The notes below the pieces were generated by a model, which was given only the letters and a program-made list of their open reading frames with translations, ran no database searches and had not been told where the DNA came from. Position numbers and translations under genes: made by a program. From Salinarimonas soli (GTDB lineage: Bacteria; Pseudomonadota; Alphaproteobacteria; Rhizobiales; Beijerinckiaceae): 64,000 nucleotides of DNA. Location: the NCBI RefSeq assembly GCF_008386575.1, contig NZ_VUOA01000023.1:1-64000 (forward strand), given 5' to 3'. Position 1 is the stretch's first letter; each line of letters starts with the position of its first letter. Shown in pieces: positions 28,158 through 36,635 of the stretch.

Positions 28158-28184
28158 GATAGCTCCCCGGAGGTGTGTAGCAGG

Positions 28185-28213
28185 ATTATTGCCCGCAAAG
28201 GGAGAGTTCGCAA
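28185..28213 (-). promoter_or_regulatory. promoter of the island GIY-YIG gene
   Basis: On the minus strand TTGCGA (28213-28208), a 17-bp spacer and AATAAT (28190-28185) form a good sigma-70 promoter. It is 28 bp upstream of the start codon at 28157 and lies just beyond the terminator at 28231-28259. Confidence 0.55.
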
Positions 28214-28230
28214 GACATGCGCTCCAAAAG

Positions 28231-28259
28231 AAAAAAGCCGGATCCACGAGGGATCCGGC
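28231..28259 (-). terminator. strong rho-independent terminator (minus strand)
   Basis: A perfect nine-base-pair stem GCCGGATCC / GGATCCGGC with the loop CTCGT, followed on the minus strand by six T residues and then CTTTTG. The nearest annotated gene upstream on this strand (LysR) ends 240 bp away, so the terminator most likely ends a separate short transcript (28231-28368). Confidence 0.88.
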
Positions 28260-28368
28260 TTGAGAGTTTTGTCAGGCCCCGGCTCACGAAGAGCCTCGGG
28301 CCTTCCAGAGGGGAACGGCCGAAACGGGAAACCGCCGGGAGGAAGTAGCGGGCCCGTCGAATTCGACC
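28231..28368 (-). ncRNA. putative small RNA with anti-Shine-Dalgarno loop
   Basis: A transcription unit of about 138 nt with no reading frame of note. A promoter (28375-28403) and a strong terminator (28231-28259) delimit it. Near its 5' end the stem CCGC/GCGG (28351-28348 with 28335-28332) closes a 12-nt loop TACTTCCTCCCG. The exposed CTTCCTCCC can pair with ribosome-binding sites, as in alphaproteobacterial AbcR (alpha-r15), alpha-r14 and CcsR-type sRNAs. A second hairpin GGCTC-TTCGT-GAGCC flanked by GGCCC/GGGCC follows. Family membership is not established. Confidence 0.6.
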
Positions 28369-28374
28369 AATGCC

Positions 28375-28403
28375 TATATCTCGCGCATCCTGCCTTTTCG
28401 CAA
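28375..28403 (-). promoter_or_regulatory. promoter of the putative sRNA
   Basis: On the minus strand TTGCGA (28403-28398), a 17-bp spacer and GATATA (28380-28375). The predicted start is near 28368. The -35 hexamer is the same as that of the GIY-YIG gene's promoter 190 bp away. Confidence 0.55.
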
Positions 28404-28500
28404 TGCAACATTCGGCATGCGAGACCTGCGCCGTCGGCATGACTGTGGGTGATCCAAGCGGCAAGCTCTTGCGTGCATGTGAGCGACGCAGGCGTCGGCC

Positions 28501-29436
28501 CTAGTAGGTCCAGCGCTGCGCCTTGGCGACGAGGAAGTCGCGGAAGACCTGGACGCGCGCGACGGAGCGCATTTCCTCGGCATAGACGAAGTAGCTGTCG
28601 AGCGAGGGCATCTCGACGTCCCGCAGCACCTGGACGAGCTGCGCGTTGGCGTCCGCCACGTAGTCGGGCAGCACGGCGATGCCGGCGCCGTTCTCCACCG
28701 CGGTCTTCAGCCCCGAGATGTTGTTGATGATGCAGTTCGTCTGGCGCGGGTTGCGCAGGTCGCGTCCCGCCGTCGAGAGCCAGTGCACGGCGAGCAGGTA
28801 GGAGGGCTGGTCGCCGCCGAAGGAGATGATCCGGTGGTTGTCCAGGTCCTCCAGGGACTTGGGCTCGCCGAAGCGCTTGATGTAGTCGGGCGAGGCGTAG
28901 ATGTGGAAGTGCACCGTGAAGAGCCGGCGCTGGATGAGGTCGGGCTGCGTCGGCTGGCGCAGGCGGATGCCCACATCCGCCTCCCGCATGGCAAGGTCGA
29001 GCTCCTCGTTGGTGAGGATCAGCTCCACCCGGATCTCGGGGTAGAGGTCGAGGAACTCAGGCAGGCGCTGGGTGAGCCAGAGCGAGCCTAAGCCCACGGT
29101 GGCCGTCACCTTCAGCTCGCCCGAGGGACGCTCGCGGGTCTCGGCCAGGCGGGCGCGGGTGGTCTCGAGCCGCATGCGCATGTCGCGGGAGGCCCGGAAC
29201 AGGATGTCGCCCTGCTCCGTGAGGATGAGGCCGCGGGCGTGGCGATGGAACAGGGGCGCGTTCAGCTCGCGCTCCAGCGCGCTGATCTGCCGGCTCACCG
29301 CCGACTGGCTCAAGCCCAGCTCGTCGCCCGCGCGGGTGAAGCTGCCCGCCTCCGCGACGGTGTGGAAGATGCGGATCTTGTCCCAGTCCAAGGCTTTGTC
29401 CCCGCGGCGCCGCTGTCCGGCGCCCTTATCACGCAT
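28501..29436 (-). CDS. LysR family transcriptional regulator
   Basis: A 311-residue LysR-type regulator. The helix-turn-helix is in residues 17-76 (FHTVAEAGSFTRAGDELGLS, then QSAVSRQISALERELNAPLF). The effector domain spans about 105-300, with the usual second-half CINNISGLKTAVENGAGIAVLP-type pattern in shortened form. Upstream on the same strand is trxB, 98 bp away, so the pair may share a transcript or control. The first residues (MRDKGAGQRRRGDK) are a polar extension, and a start nearer LDWDKIRIF is possible. Target genes and ligand unknown. A 14-bp palindrome CGACGCAGGCGTCG lies just after its stop. Confidence 0.92.
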   Translation of the reverse strand: MRDKGAGQRRRGDKALDWDKIRIFHTVAEAGSFTRAGDELGLSQSAVSRQISALERELNAPLFHRHARGLILTEQGDILFRASRDMRMRLETTRARLAETRERPSGELKVTATVGLGSLWLTQRLPEFLDLYPEIRVELILTNEELDLAMREADVGIRLRQPTQPDLIQRRLFTVHFHIYASPDYIKRFGEPKSLEDLDNHRIISFGGDQPSYLLAVHWLSTAGRDLRNPRQTNCIINNISGLKTAVENGAGIAVLPDYVADANAQLVQVLRDVEMPSLDSYFVYAEEMRSVARVQVFRDFLVAKAQRWTY

Positions 29437-29534
29437 GGCGGAATGGCGTTCCGCCCCAAAGGGCAGCCATACAGGGAATCCGCGATCACGTCACGGTCTC
29501 GCTTGCGACTCCGCACGCGCCGCGGGGAAACGCG

Positions 29535-30536
29535 CTATTCCCAGGCCGCGATCATCTGCTCGGTATGGGCCTCGCGCTCGCGCACCTCCGGATCGGGCGA
29601 GTGCTCGGCGAGGAACTTTTCGGCTTCCAGCGCCGCCATGCAGCCCATGCCGGCCGCCGTCACGGCCTGGCGGTAGATGTCGTCGGTGACGTCGCCCGCC
29701 GCGAACACGCCCGGCACGGCGGTGGCGGTGCGGCCGGGCTCGGTGACGAGGTAGCCGCCGGCCTTCATGGCGAGCTGCCCCTCGAAGAGCTCGGTGGCGG
29801 GCTTGTGGCCGATGGCGACGAAGACGCCGTCGGTCTTCAGGTCGGAGACCGCGCCGGTTTCCATGTCCCGCAGGCGCACATGAGTGACGGAGGGCGGGTT
29901 CTGCGTGCCGCAGATCTCCTCCACGACCGCGTTCCAGCGCACCTCGATCTTCGGGTGGCGGAAGAGGCGCTCCTGGAGGATGCGCTCGGCGCGAAACGAG
30001 TCCCGCCGGTGGACCACGGTGACCTTGGCGGCGAGGTTGGAGAGGTAGAGCGCCTCCTCGACGGCCGTGTTGCCGCCGCCCACCACCACGACCTCCTTGC
30101 CCCGGAAGAAGAACCCGTCGCAGGTGGCGCAGGCCGAGACCCCGAAGCCCTGGAACGCCCCCTCGGAGGGAAGCCCCAGCCACTTGGCCTGGGCGCCCGT
30201 GGCGATCACGAGGGAATCGCAGGTATAGGTGTCGCCGGAGTCGCAGGTGATGCGGAAGGGGCGCTGCGACAGGTCGACGGCCGAGACGTAGTCCGACACC
30301 ATGTTGGTGCCCACATGCTCGGCCTGAGCCCGCATCTGCTCCATGAGCCACGGGCCCTGGATCACGTCGGCGAAGCCCGGATAGTTCTCCACGTCCGTCG
30401 TGATCGTGAGCTGCCCGCCGGGCTGGAAGCCGGAGATGAGCACGGGCTTCAGCATGGCGCGGGCGGCGTAGATCGCGGCCGTGTAGCCGGCGGGCCCGGA
30501 GCCGATGATGACGAGCCTGGCGTGGGTGTGGGGCAT
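29535..30536 (-). CDS. trxB: thioredoxin-disulfide reductase
   Basis: A 333-residue low-molecular-weight thioredoxin reductase that reduces thioredoxin with NADPH through FAD. The FAD motif LVIIGSGPAGYTAAIYAARA (8-27) is intact, and the redox pair is C136-A-T-C139 in SACATCDGFFF. The NADPH motif VVVVGGGNTAVEEAL and the second FAD motif PGVFAAGDVTDD follow. The length is slightly above the usual 315-325. It lies upstream of the LysR gene and downstream of the ELM1-like gene, all on the minus strand. Confidence 0.96.
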   Translation of the reverse strand: MPHTHARLVIIGSGPAGYTAAIYAARAMLKPVLISGFQPGGQLTITTDVENYPGFADVIQGPWLMEQMRAQAEHVGTNMVSDYVSAVDLSQRPFRITCDSGDTYTCDSLVIATGAQAKWLGLPSEGAFQGFGVSACATCDGFFFRGKEVVVVGGGNTAVEEALYLSNLAAKVTVVHRRDSFRAERILQERLFRHPKIEVRWNAVVEEICGTQNPPSVTHVRLRDMETGAVSDLKTDGVFVAIGHKPATELFEGQLAMKAGGYLVTEPGRTATAVPGVFAAGDVTDDIYRQAVTAAGMGCMAALEAEKFLAEHSPDPEVREREAHTEQMIAAWE

Positions 30537-30555
30537 GGAACGCGTGACCTTGGGT

Positions 30556-31542
30556 TCAAGCGGGCGCGGATGCGTCCCGGGCGGCGCGATGGCGGAGGAA
30601 GCCAGCCTCGATCGCGGCGGCGATGACGGGCGTGGAATCTAGCGGTTCGTAGGTAAGGGCTTCAAGGCGTCCGGTGAAGGGCCTCACAGCTCCGTGACGC
30701 TCCAGGCCGCGGATGAAGGCCGCGAGCTTCGGGTGCCCGCCCGAGGGCTCGAAGACCAGTACGGGCACGCCGGTGGCGGCGGCCTCGCCCACCATGTTGG
30801 CGGAATCGGCGGTGACGACGACCCCGTCGGCGAGCGCCAGGAGCGCCAGGTAGGGGTTCTCGCCGTCCCCGTCCCAGAAGAAGCCGCCCGAGCGCGCGGC
30901 AAGCCCCCTCAAGGCCTCGCGCAAGGGCGCGGGCGTGCGCCGGGACGCCGTGATCATCGGGGTCGCGCCGCTCCGTGCGAGCGTGTCCAGGTCCCGCACG
31001 AGGCGGGCGACATCCTCGGGGGTGAAGCGGTGGTGCCGGCTGTCGCCCCCGGCGAGCACCGCGACCCGCGGGCGGGGGAGGGGGGCGAGCCGCGGATCGG
31101 GGTGGGTGCGGGCGGCGGCGAGCCTCGCGGCGGAGATGCGATGGGGGGAGGTGAGGGTCACGAGCACGTTGTCGCCGCGCAGGCGATCGTGCTCGGGCGT
31201 CCAGATCAGGTCGGCGACGCGCGGCCCGCTGCGGGGATCCTTGAGGATCACGGTGTAGGTGCGCCCCCGGCTCAACCGCTTCACGGCCCGCACATAGGGC
31301 ACGGCCCGGCGGCCGGAGGCGATGAGGATGTCGGGATAGGGCGGGCGGATGGGGCTGCCCGGCCGGCCCGGTCCCTCACGCGGGTCGATGGGCCCCCAGG
31401 GCATGCCCCAGACGAACGGCGCGCGCGGGGCGACGCGGCGGCTCTCGGGGCTCAGGCCCAGCGCGTCCGCGACGCCGAGGCACTGAACCTCGTCTCCCGC
31501 CTTGCCGTCGGTGAGCACCCATGCGGTCACGTCGCGCAACAT
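30556..31542 (-). CDS. ELM1/GtrOC1 family (DUF1022) protein
   Basis: A 328-residue protein related to plant mitochondrial fission factor ELM1, whose bacterial role is unknown. The fold resembles GT-B glycosyltransferases. Landmarks are VLTDGKAGDEVQCLGVADAL at the N-terminus, LIASGRRAVPYVRAVKRLS, ILKDPR, VAVLAGGDSRHHRF, and VVTADSANMVGEAAATGVPV near residue 260, which looks like a nucleotide-sugar site. I chose ATG 31542 because homologues start at this motif; the in-frame extension to 31596 has no family character. It ends 19 bp before trxB. Confidence 0.85.
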   Translation of the reverse strand: MLRDVTAWVLTDGKAGDEVQCLGVADALGLSPESRRVAPRAPFVWGMPWGPIDPREGPGRPGSPIRPPYPDILIASGRRAVPYVRAVKRLSRGRTYTVILKDPRSGPRVADLIWTPEHDRLRGDNVLVTLTSPHRISAARLAAARTHPDPRLAPLPRPRVAVLAGGDSRHHRFTPEDVARLVRDLDTLARSGATPMITASRRTPAPLREALRGLAARSGGFFWDGDGENPYLALLALADGVVVTADSANMVGEAAATGVPVLVFEPSGGHPKLAAFIRGLERHGAVRPFTGRLEALTYEPLDSTPVIAAAIEAGFLRHRAARDASAPA

Positions 31543-31664
31543 CGCTTCCCGTTTCGAGGCCTTCGTCCACCGTTCGTTGCGCGCCGACCCGCGCAAGGTG
31601 CTTGTAAGGCGGTGCCGCGCGGTCTAGTCAACGAGAAATAATGTTTCACCCGGAGCCGTGATCC

Positions 31665-32156
31665 GTGCGCGGACGCCTCGACGCCATCGACTGGGCCATC
31701 CTGCGAGAACTCCAGAACGACGGCAGCATCACCAACGTGGAGCTCGCCCGCCGGGTCGGCCTCTCGGCCCCGCCCTGCCTGCGCCGCGTGCGGGCCCTGG
31801 AGGAGGCGGGCATCATCAAGTCCTACCGCGCGCTCCTGGAGCCCAAGGCGCTGGGCTACGAGGTGGTGTGCTTCGCCATGGTGCAGCTCGCGAGCCAGAA
31901 GCAGGCCGATCTCGCCGCCTTCCAGGCCCGCGTGAAGGACTGGCCGGCGGTGCGCGAGTGCTGGATCCTATCAGGTGACATCGATTTCATCCTGAAATGC
32001 GTCGCCCCCAACCTCGCGGCGTTCCAGAGCTTCGTCACCGAGCTGACCCAGCTTCCGGCGGTCCGCAACGTGCGCACCTCGCTCACCCTGGACCTCGTCA
32101 AGGACGAGCCCCTGGTGCCCATCGACACGCAGCGCACCACGCCCGCCGAGGTCTGA
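31665..32156 (+). CDS. Lrp/AsnC family transcriptional regulator
   Basis: A 163-residue regulator. The winged helix-turn-helix lies in residues 5-60 (LDAIDWAILRELQNDGSITN, then LARRVGLSAPPCLRRVRALE), and the RAM/AsnC ligand domain lies in 65-150. The start is GTG with CGGAG about nine bases upstream. The ligand is probably an amino acid, unknown here. It is divergent from the ELM1-like gene; the shared 122-bp gap carries an AT-richer ACGAGAAATAATG segment. Confidence 0.92.
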   Translation: MRGRLDAIDWAILRELQNDGSITNVELARRVGLSAPPCLRRVRALEEAGIIKSYRALLEPKALGYEVVCFAMVQLASQKQADLAAFQARVKDWPAVRECWILSGDIDFILKCVAPNLAAFQSFVTELTQLPAVRNVRTSLTLDLVKDEPLVPIDTQRTTPAEV

Positions 32157-32274
32157 GGCCCGCCGGCAAAAAAATCTCGTCCGTCCTGTCGATTCCCGCC
32201 CGTCTCGCCCGTCTATGATGCTGGGAACGCCGGCACGGCTCGACGGTCCCGATCCGATGCAGATGGGGGATACG

Positions 32275-32631
32275 ATGAAATACATGCTGATGATCTACGA
32301 GGACGAGCGGGCCTATGGGCCGGAGAAGGCCGGAGCGGTGCTGGATGCGGTCGCCGCCCGGCACGGGGCCTTCGCGGCGGAGCTCGGCCCCGTCCTGGTG
32401 GGCGGCGCCGGCCTCAAAGGCACGCCGACCGCCACCACGGTGCGCGCCGGGACCGGTGCGCGAACGATCCATGACGGGCCCTTCGCCGAGACCAAGGAGC
32501 AGCTCGGCGGCTTCTACCTCGTCGACGTGCCGGATCTCGACGCGGCCATCGCGGTCGCCCGCCGGGTCCCGCTTGTGGGGGAGGGGGCGGTGGAGATCCG
32601 GCCCGTGCTCCAGGCCGACGACGCGCGCTGA
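32275..32631 (+). CDS. DGPF/YCII-related protein
   Basis: A 118-residue YCII-fold protein with the family motif KYMLMIYEDE at the N-terminus and the name-giving TIHDGPFAETKEQLGGFYLV near residue 66. These DGPF proteins are typically encoded next to ECF42 sigma factors, as here. Their biochemical role is not established. The stop is immediately followed by the sigma-factor ATG at 32632, indicating an operon. ATG 32275 has GGGGGA upstream. Confidence 0.93.
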   Translation: MKYMLMIYEDERAYGPEKAGAVLDAVAARHGAFAAELGPVLVGGAGLKGTPTATTVRAGTGARTIHDGPFAETKEQLGGFYLVDVPDLDAAIAVARRVPLVGEGAVEIRPVLQADDAR

Positions 32632-33852
32632 ATGAAGGGACTCGAGGAGGCGGTCCGTGCGGCCGGGGCCCGCATCGTCGCGGCCCTCGCCATGCGCTTT
32701 CGCGACCTCGACCTTGCCGAGGAGGCCTTCGCCGACGCTTATGCGCGGGCGGCGGAGGCCTGGACGGACGGGGCCGCGCCCGCCGACCCGGCGGCGTGGC
32801 TCTACAGGGTCGCGGAACGCCGCGCCGTCGACCGCCTGCGCCGGGCCCGGGTGCGCGGCCGCCTCGCGCCCGAGCCGCCGGAGCCGGCGCCCACGGCCGA
32901 AGACGCCATGACCGACGAGACCCGCCTCATCCCGGACGACCGGCTGCGGCTCATCTTCGTGTGCTGCCACCCGGCCGTGGCGCCCGAGACCCGCGCCGCC
33001 CTGACGCTCCGGCTGGTCTGCGGGCTCGCCACCGATGTCATCGCTCGCGCCTTCCTCGTCCCCGAAGCGACGCTCGCGCAACGCCTCGTGCGCGCCAAGC
33101 GCAAGATCAGGGAGGCGGGCGTCCCGTTCGAGGTCCCCGGACCTGAAGCCTGGCCCGACCGTCTTGACGCGGTTCTCTCGACCCTGGAGATCGCCTACGC
33201 CAAGGCGCACGAGGACGCGGCCGGCAGCGGGCCTCATGCGGGCTACGCGCGGGAGATGCTGGACCTGTCCCGCCTTCTCGCCGAGCTTCTCCCGCGCGAG
33301 CCCGAGGCGCTGGCCTTCGCCGCCCTGGTGCGCTTCGCCGAGAGCCGCCGGCCCGCCCGGCTCGACCCGGGCGGGGCGATGGTGCCGCTTGCCGAGCAGG
33401 ATCCGGGGCTCTGGCATCGCGCGCTGATCGAGGAGGCCGATCCCTATATGCGGCGGGCGCTCGCTCTTGCCTCCCCGAGCCCTCGCGTGATCCAGGCCGC
33501 CATTCATGGAGTGTGGTGCGCCCGCGCGAGCCTCGCCGATCCGGCGCCCTGGCCCGCGGTGCTGGCGCTCTACGACGTGCTGCTGCGGCATCGCGACGAT
33601 GCCGTGGTGCGCCTCAACCGGGCCGTCGCCCTGGCCGAGGTGGCGGGCGTCGCCCCGGCTCTGGCCGAGATCGAGAGGCTGGACGCTCCGGGCCTCGACG
33701 CCTTCCTGCCCTACCACGCGGCTCGCGCCGATCTCCTGCGGCGGGCTGGCCGAACCACAGAGGCGGCAGAGGCTTACGACCAGGCGCTCGCCTTGGGTCC
33801 GAACGCGGCCGAACGGGCTTGGCTGGGGCGCCGCCGGGCCGGCCTCGGCTGA
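32632..33852 (+). CDS. ECF42-type RNA polymerase sigma factor
   Basis: A 406-residue extracytoplasmic-function sigma factor. Region 2 lies in about 10-80 (RDLDLAEEAFADAYARAAEAW, split here as RDLDLAEEAFADAYARA) and region 4 in about 105-155 (ALTLRLVCGLATDVIARAFL, then AKRKIREAG). A long C-terminal extension (160-406) with TPR-like helices ends ALGPNAAERAWLGRR. That extension and the adjacent DGPF gene define ECF42. Such factors lack a classical anti-sigma and are thought to be controlled through the extension. It converges with the TauE gene. Confidence 0.93.
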   Translation: MKGLEEAVRAAGARIVAALAMRFRDLDLAEEAFADAYARAAEAWTDGAAPADPAAWLYRVAERRAVDRLRRARVRGRLAPEPPEPAPTAEDAMTDETRLIPDDRLRLIFVCCHPAVAPETRAALTLRLVCGLATDVIARAFLVPEATLAQRLVRAKRKIREAGVPFEVPGPEAWPDRLDAVLSTLEIAYAKAHEDAAGSGPHAGYAREMLDLSRLLAELLPREPEALAFAALVRFAESRRPARLDPGGAMVPLAEQDPGLWHRALIEEADPYMRRALALASPSPRVIQAAIHGVWCARASLADPAPWPAVLALYDVLLRHRDDAVVRLNRAVALAEVAGVAPALAEIERLDAPGLDAFLPYHAARADLLRRAGRTTEAAEAYDQALALGPNAAERAWLGRRRAGLG

Positions 33853-33861
33853 CGAGCGGTC

Positions 33862-34662
33862 TCAGCCCGACGCCAGGAGGCCTGCCAGGGCGCGGCGCAA
33901 GGGGTTGGCCGGGTCCCACAGGAGCCGGGCCGCCATCGCGCAGGAGATGAGCACGAGGAGCGGGCGGATGAGGACGGCGCCGTGGCGCATCGCGAGGCGC
34001 GAGCCGATCTGGGCGCCGAGGAACGAGCCCACGCCCATGGCGATCCCGACGGGCCAGACGACGGCGCCCGTGAGCGCGAACAGGGCGAGGCTGCCGAGAT
34101 TGCTGGCGGCGTTGACGATCTTGGTGTGGGCCGTGGCCTTGAGCACGCCGAAGCCCAGGAGCCCCACGAAGCCCGCCATGTAGAACGAGCCCGCCCCCGG
34201 CCCGAACACGCCGTCATAGAAGCCGATCACCGGCACCACGAGGCCGAGGAACAGCGGCATCCCCATGCGGGCCCTGGCATCCGCGTCGCCCATCCGGCGG
34301 GCGGTGCCGAAATAGAGCGCGATCGTCACGAGCAGGACCGGCACCAGGGCCTCCAGCACCGGACGGGACAGGAGCCCGACGCACAGCGCCCCCGCGACGC
34401 CGCCGAGCGCCCCCATGACCGCGCCGGGGACGGCGATGCGGGGGATCAGGAGCCCCTTGCGGGCGAAGGTGGCCGCCGCCGAGAGGGTGCCGGCCGCGCC
34501 CTGGACCTTGTTGGTCGCGATGGCGGCCACGGGATCCAGCCCGGCGAGCAGCAGGGCCGGGACCGTGATCAAGCCGCCTCCGCCCGCGATGGCGTCGAAG
34601 CAGCCGGCCAGCAGGGCGACGCCGAACAGGAGGGCGATCGTCTCGAACTCGATTCCAGCCAT
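33862..34662 (-). CDS. TauE/SafE family membrane transporter
   Basis: A 266-residue inner-membrane protein with about eight helices. The family repeats are visible: GCFDAIAGGGGLITVPALLL near the N-terminus and GFYDGVFGPGAGSFYMAGF in the second half, plus ATNKVQGAAGT and HTKIVNAASNLGSLA. Members export sulfite, sulfoacetate or other organosulfur anions. The substrate here is unknown. I chose ATG 34662 because it puts the first helix at residue 5; longer in-frame starts give Arg/Pro-rich sequence. Confidence 0.92.
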   Translation of the reverse strand: MAGIEFETIALLFGVALLAGCFDAIAGGGGLITVPALLLAGLDPVAAIATNKVQGAAGTLSAAATFARKGLLIPRIAVPGAVMGALGGVAGALCVGLLSRPVLEALVPVLLVTIALYFGTARRMGDADARARMGMPLFLGLVVPVIGFYDGVFGPGAGSFYMAGFVGLLGFGVLKATAHTKIVNAASNLGSLALFALTGAVVWPVGIAMGVGSFLGAQIGSRLAMRHGAVLIRPLLVLISCAMAARLLWDPANPLRRALAGLLASG

Positions 34663-34738
34663 CCGCTCCGGCCCGTCCCCATGGTGAGGAACGGGCTCTA
34701 ACCCATTCCAGGGCCGTGGGAAGGGGGCGGGGCGCAGG

Positions 34739-35227
34739 TCACCCCAGCGTGCGCCGCAGCCAGGCGGTGTAGTTGCGGCCAAGCTCGATCACGCGGCGGC
34801 GCTCGCTCTCGGGGTCGAACCAGGCCCCGCCCGCGTTCGAGGGCTGCACGAAGAGCTGGGGCACCCGGCGCAGGACCTCGCCGCGCGGCCCGAGGATCAG
34901 GGCCTCGCCGTCGAGATAATCGTTGCCGCCGCCACCGCCGCCGCGAAACGGACCCTCGCCGTCGCCTGCATAGGCCGACATCTGCAGGGTGTTGAGCACC
35001 ACGACGAGGCGGGGCCCACCGCGCACGATCCGGTCGGCGAACATCGTGCGCGCCTCGGTGCCGATCACCTGCCGCAGCAGATCGGCGGCCATCCCGGCGC
35101 CGCGGGCCTGGAGCGGGCGGACGTCGACCTCGATGGTACCGAAGCCCTGGACCTGGGCATGGCTTGGGGAGGCGGCGAGGGCCGCAAGGCCGCCCAGGAG
35201 CAGGGCGCGACGGGACGGGTGGGTCAT
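34739..35227 (-). CDS. exported protein of unknown function
   Basis: A 162-residue protein with a twin-arginine-like signal (SRRALLLGGLAALAASPSHA), cleaved near residue 24. The mature part has a Gly-rich insert GEGPFRGGGGGGNDYLDGEA and ends GRNYTAWLRRTLG. It contains no Cys. I do not recognise a family. A GGAGGATCC ribosome site precedes the ATG at 35227. It is followed on the same strand by the TauE gene after 76 bp. Confidence 0.75.
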   Translation of the reverse strand: MTHPSRRALLLGGLAALAASPSHAQVQGFGTIEVDVRPLQARGAGMAADLLRQVIGTEARTMFADRIVRGGPRLVVVLNTLQMSAYAGDGEGPFRGGGGGGNDYLDGEALILGPRGEVLRRVPQLFVQPSNAGGAWFDPESERRRVIELGRNYTAWLRRTLG

Positions 35228-35288
35228 GGTCGGATCCTCCGGTGACGCTTCAGCTTGCCATCAGGTCAGGCCTCCCGTCCACCGGGCA

Positions 35289-36635
35289 TCATGTCTCGCG
35301 GGCGGCGAGCTCCCGGGCGAGCGCACCCTCGCTCACGAGGTGGGCGCCCCCGATCCACACGGATTCGGGCTCCAGCCGCACCGGCTCAGCGGGCGACATG
35401 AAGCCGTGGGCCCGTGCCACGTGGCCCCTATCCGGCCCGTCGACGGCGATCTCGGTCGCGTCCAGGAAGGGCAGGGGGAGGCCCGGGACGGCGACGAGCA
35501 CGCGCTCGCCCACCGGCACGAGGTCGAACGCGCCCCACAGGGTCCACCGCCGGCCCGACCAGCGCTCGCGCCCCGCGGGCGGCGCGCCCCGGGCCTCGAA
35601 GGTGCGCAGGATGTGGAGGATGCCGTCGACGAAGGCATAGGCCGGCCCGTCGATGGAATTGGTGAGCACGGTGATGGCGAGGCTGTGGTCGGGCACCACG
35701 ACGGTGCGCGAGAGGAAGCCCTGGAAGCTGCCCGTATGGCCGAACCAGGCCCATTCGCCCGGCGGGCCGGAGATGACGCCAAGGCCGTAATGGCGCTCCA
35801 GGCTCACGGCCTCGTCCCGCCACAGGCGCCGGGTCATCTCGCGGCGGGTCCGGGGCTCGAGGATGCTGCGCTCGGCTCCGGGCGAGAGGCTCCCGAAGAA
35901 GCGGGCGACGTCGCGGGCGGTCGCGGTGAAGCCTGCAGCCGCCGCCATGGCGCGGGTCGGGTTGTCGCCCGCGATCACCACGCGCCGGCCCAGCGGCCAG
36001 CGGCAGCTGTGCCCCCGGGCGAGCGGGATACCGGGTGTCGCCGGAACGTCGGGGGTCGTCTCGGCGAGCCCGGACGGAGCGATCACCTCGCGGGCGATCC
36101 AGTCCGCGTAGGGGCGGTCCGCCACCGCCTCGATCACAAGCCCGAGAAGGCCGTAGCCGTGGTTCGAGTATTTGAAGCGGGTGGCGGCGGGCAGGACGGG
36201 CGGTAGCGCGAGATCCGCGCGCAGCTCCGCCTCGTCGAGATAGGGCCGGCGATCGAGGAACTGGCCCGCATCGGGCCCGTCGCGCAGGAGGCCGGCGCTG
36301 TGGGACACGAGCTCGGCGATGGTCGCGTCGGCAACGTCCGGATGCAGGCCCTCCACGTAGTCGCCGACGGGATCGTCGAGGCGCAAGAGGCCGCGCTCAA
36401 TCAGGCGCAGGATGCCGGCCGCCGTGAAGGTCTTGGAATGGGACGCGACGCGCAGGCGGTGGGCCGTGGTGAGCGCCTCGCCCGTGGACAGGTCCGCGAC
36501 CCCGAACGCCGCGTCGAGAACGGTCGCGCCGCCATGATCGATCGCCACGGCGCAGCCGGGCTGGTCGTGGTGGCGCAGCTGGAAGCCGATCCAGCGGGGG
36601 ATGTAGTCGAGGGCGGCCGCAAGCCAGGCGTCCAT
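35289..36635 (-). CDS. serine hydrolase, class C beta-lactamase fold
   Basis: A 448-residue member of the beta-lactamase/PBP-like serine hydrolases (PF00144). The active-site triad is S65-H-S-K68 in ASHSKTFT, Y156-S-N158 in KYSNHGYGL and HTG in WFGHTGSFQGF. Residues 340-448 form an extra beta-rich domain. No signal peptide is present, so it is probably cytosolic. It may be an esterase, D-aminopeptidase or peptidase; a beta-lactamase role is unlikely without export. It is 61 bp upstream of the exported-protein gene. Confidence 0.9.
   Translation of the reverse strand: MDAWLAAALDYIPRWIGFQLRHHDQPGCAVAIDHGGATVLDAAFGVADLSTGEALTTAHRLRVASHSKTFTAAGILRLIERGLLRLDDPVGDYVEGLHPDVADATIAELVSHSAGLLRDGPDAGQFLDRRPYLDEAELRADLALPPVLPAATRFKYSNHGYGLLGLVIEAVADRPYADWIAREVIAPSGLAETTPDVPATPGIPLARGHSCRWPLGRRVVIAGDNPTRAMAAAAGFTATARDVARFFGSLSPGAERSILEPRTRREMTRRLWRDEAVSLERHYGLGVISGPPGEWAWFGHTGSFQGFLSRTVVVPDHSLAITVLTNSIDGPAYAFVDGILHILRTFEARGAPPAGRERWSGRRWTLWGAFDLVPVGERVLVAVPGLPLPFLDATEIAVDGPDRGHVARAHGFMSPAEPVRLEPESVWIGGAHLVSEGALARELAARET

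Noticed and set aside
27675-28259. GIY-YIG gene and sRNA as one toxin-antitoxin type locus
   Set aside because: Tempting because of adjacency, but they have separate promoters with a terminator between them, and no sequence pairing between the RNA and the gene's start was evident.
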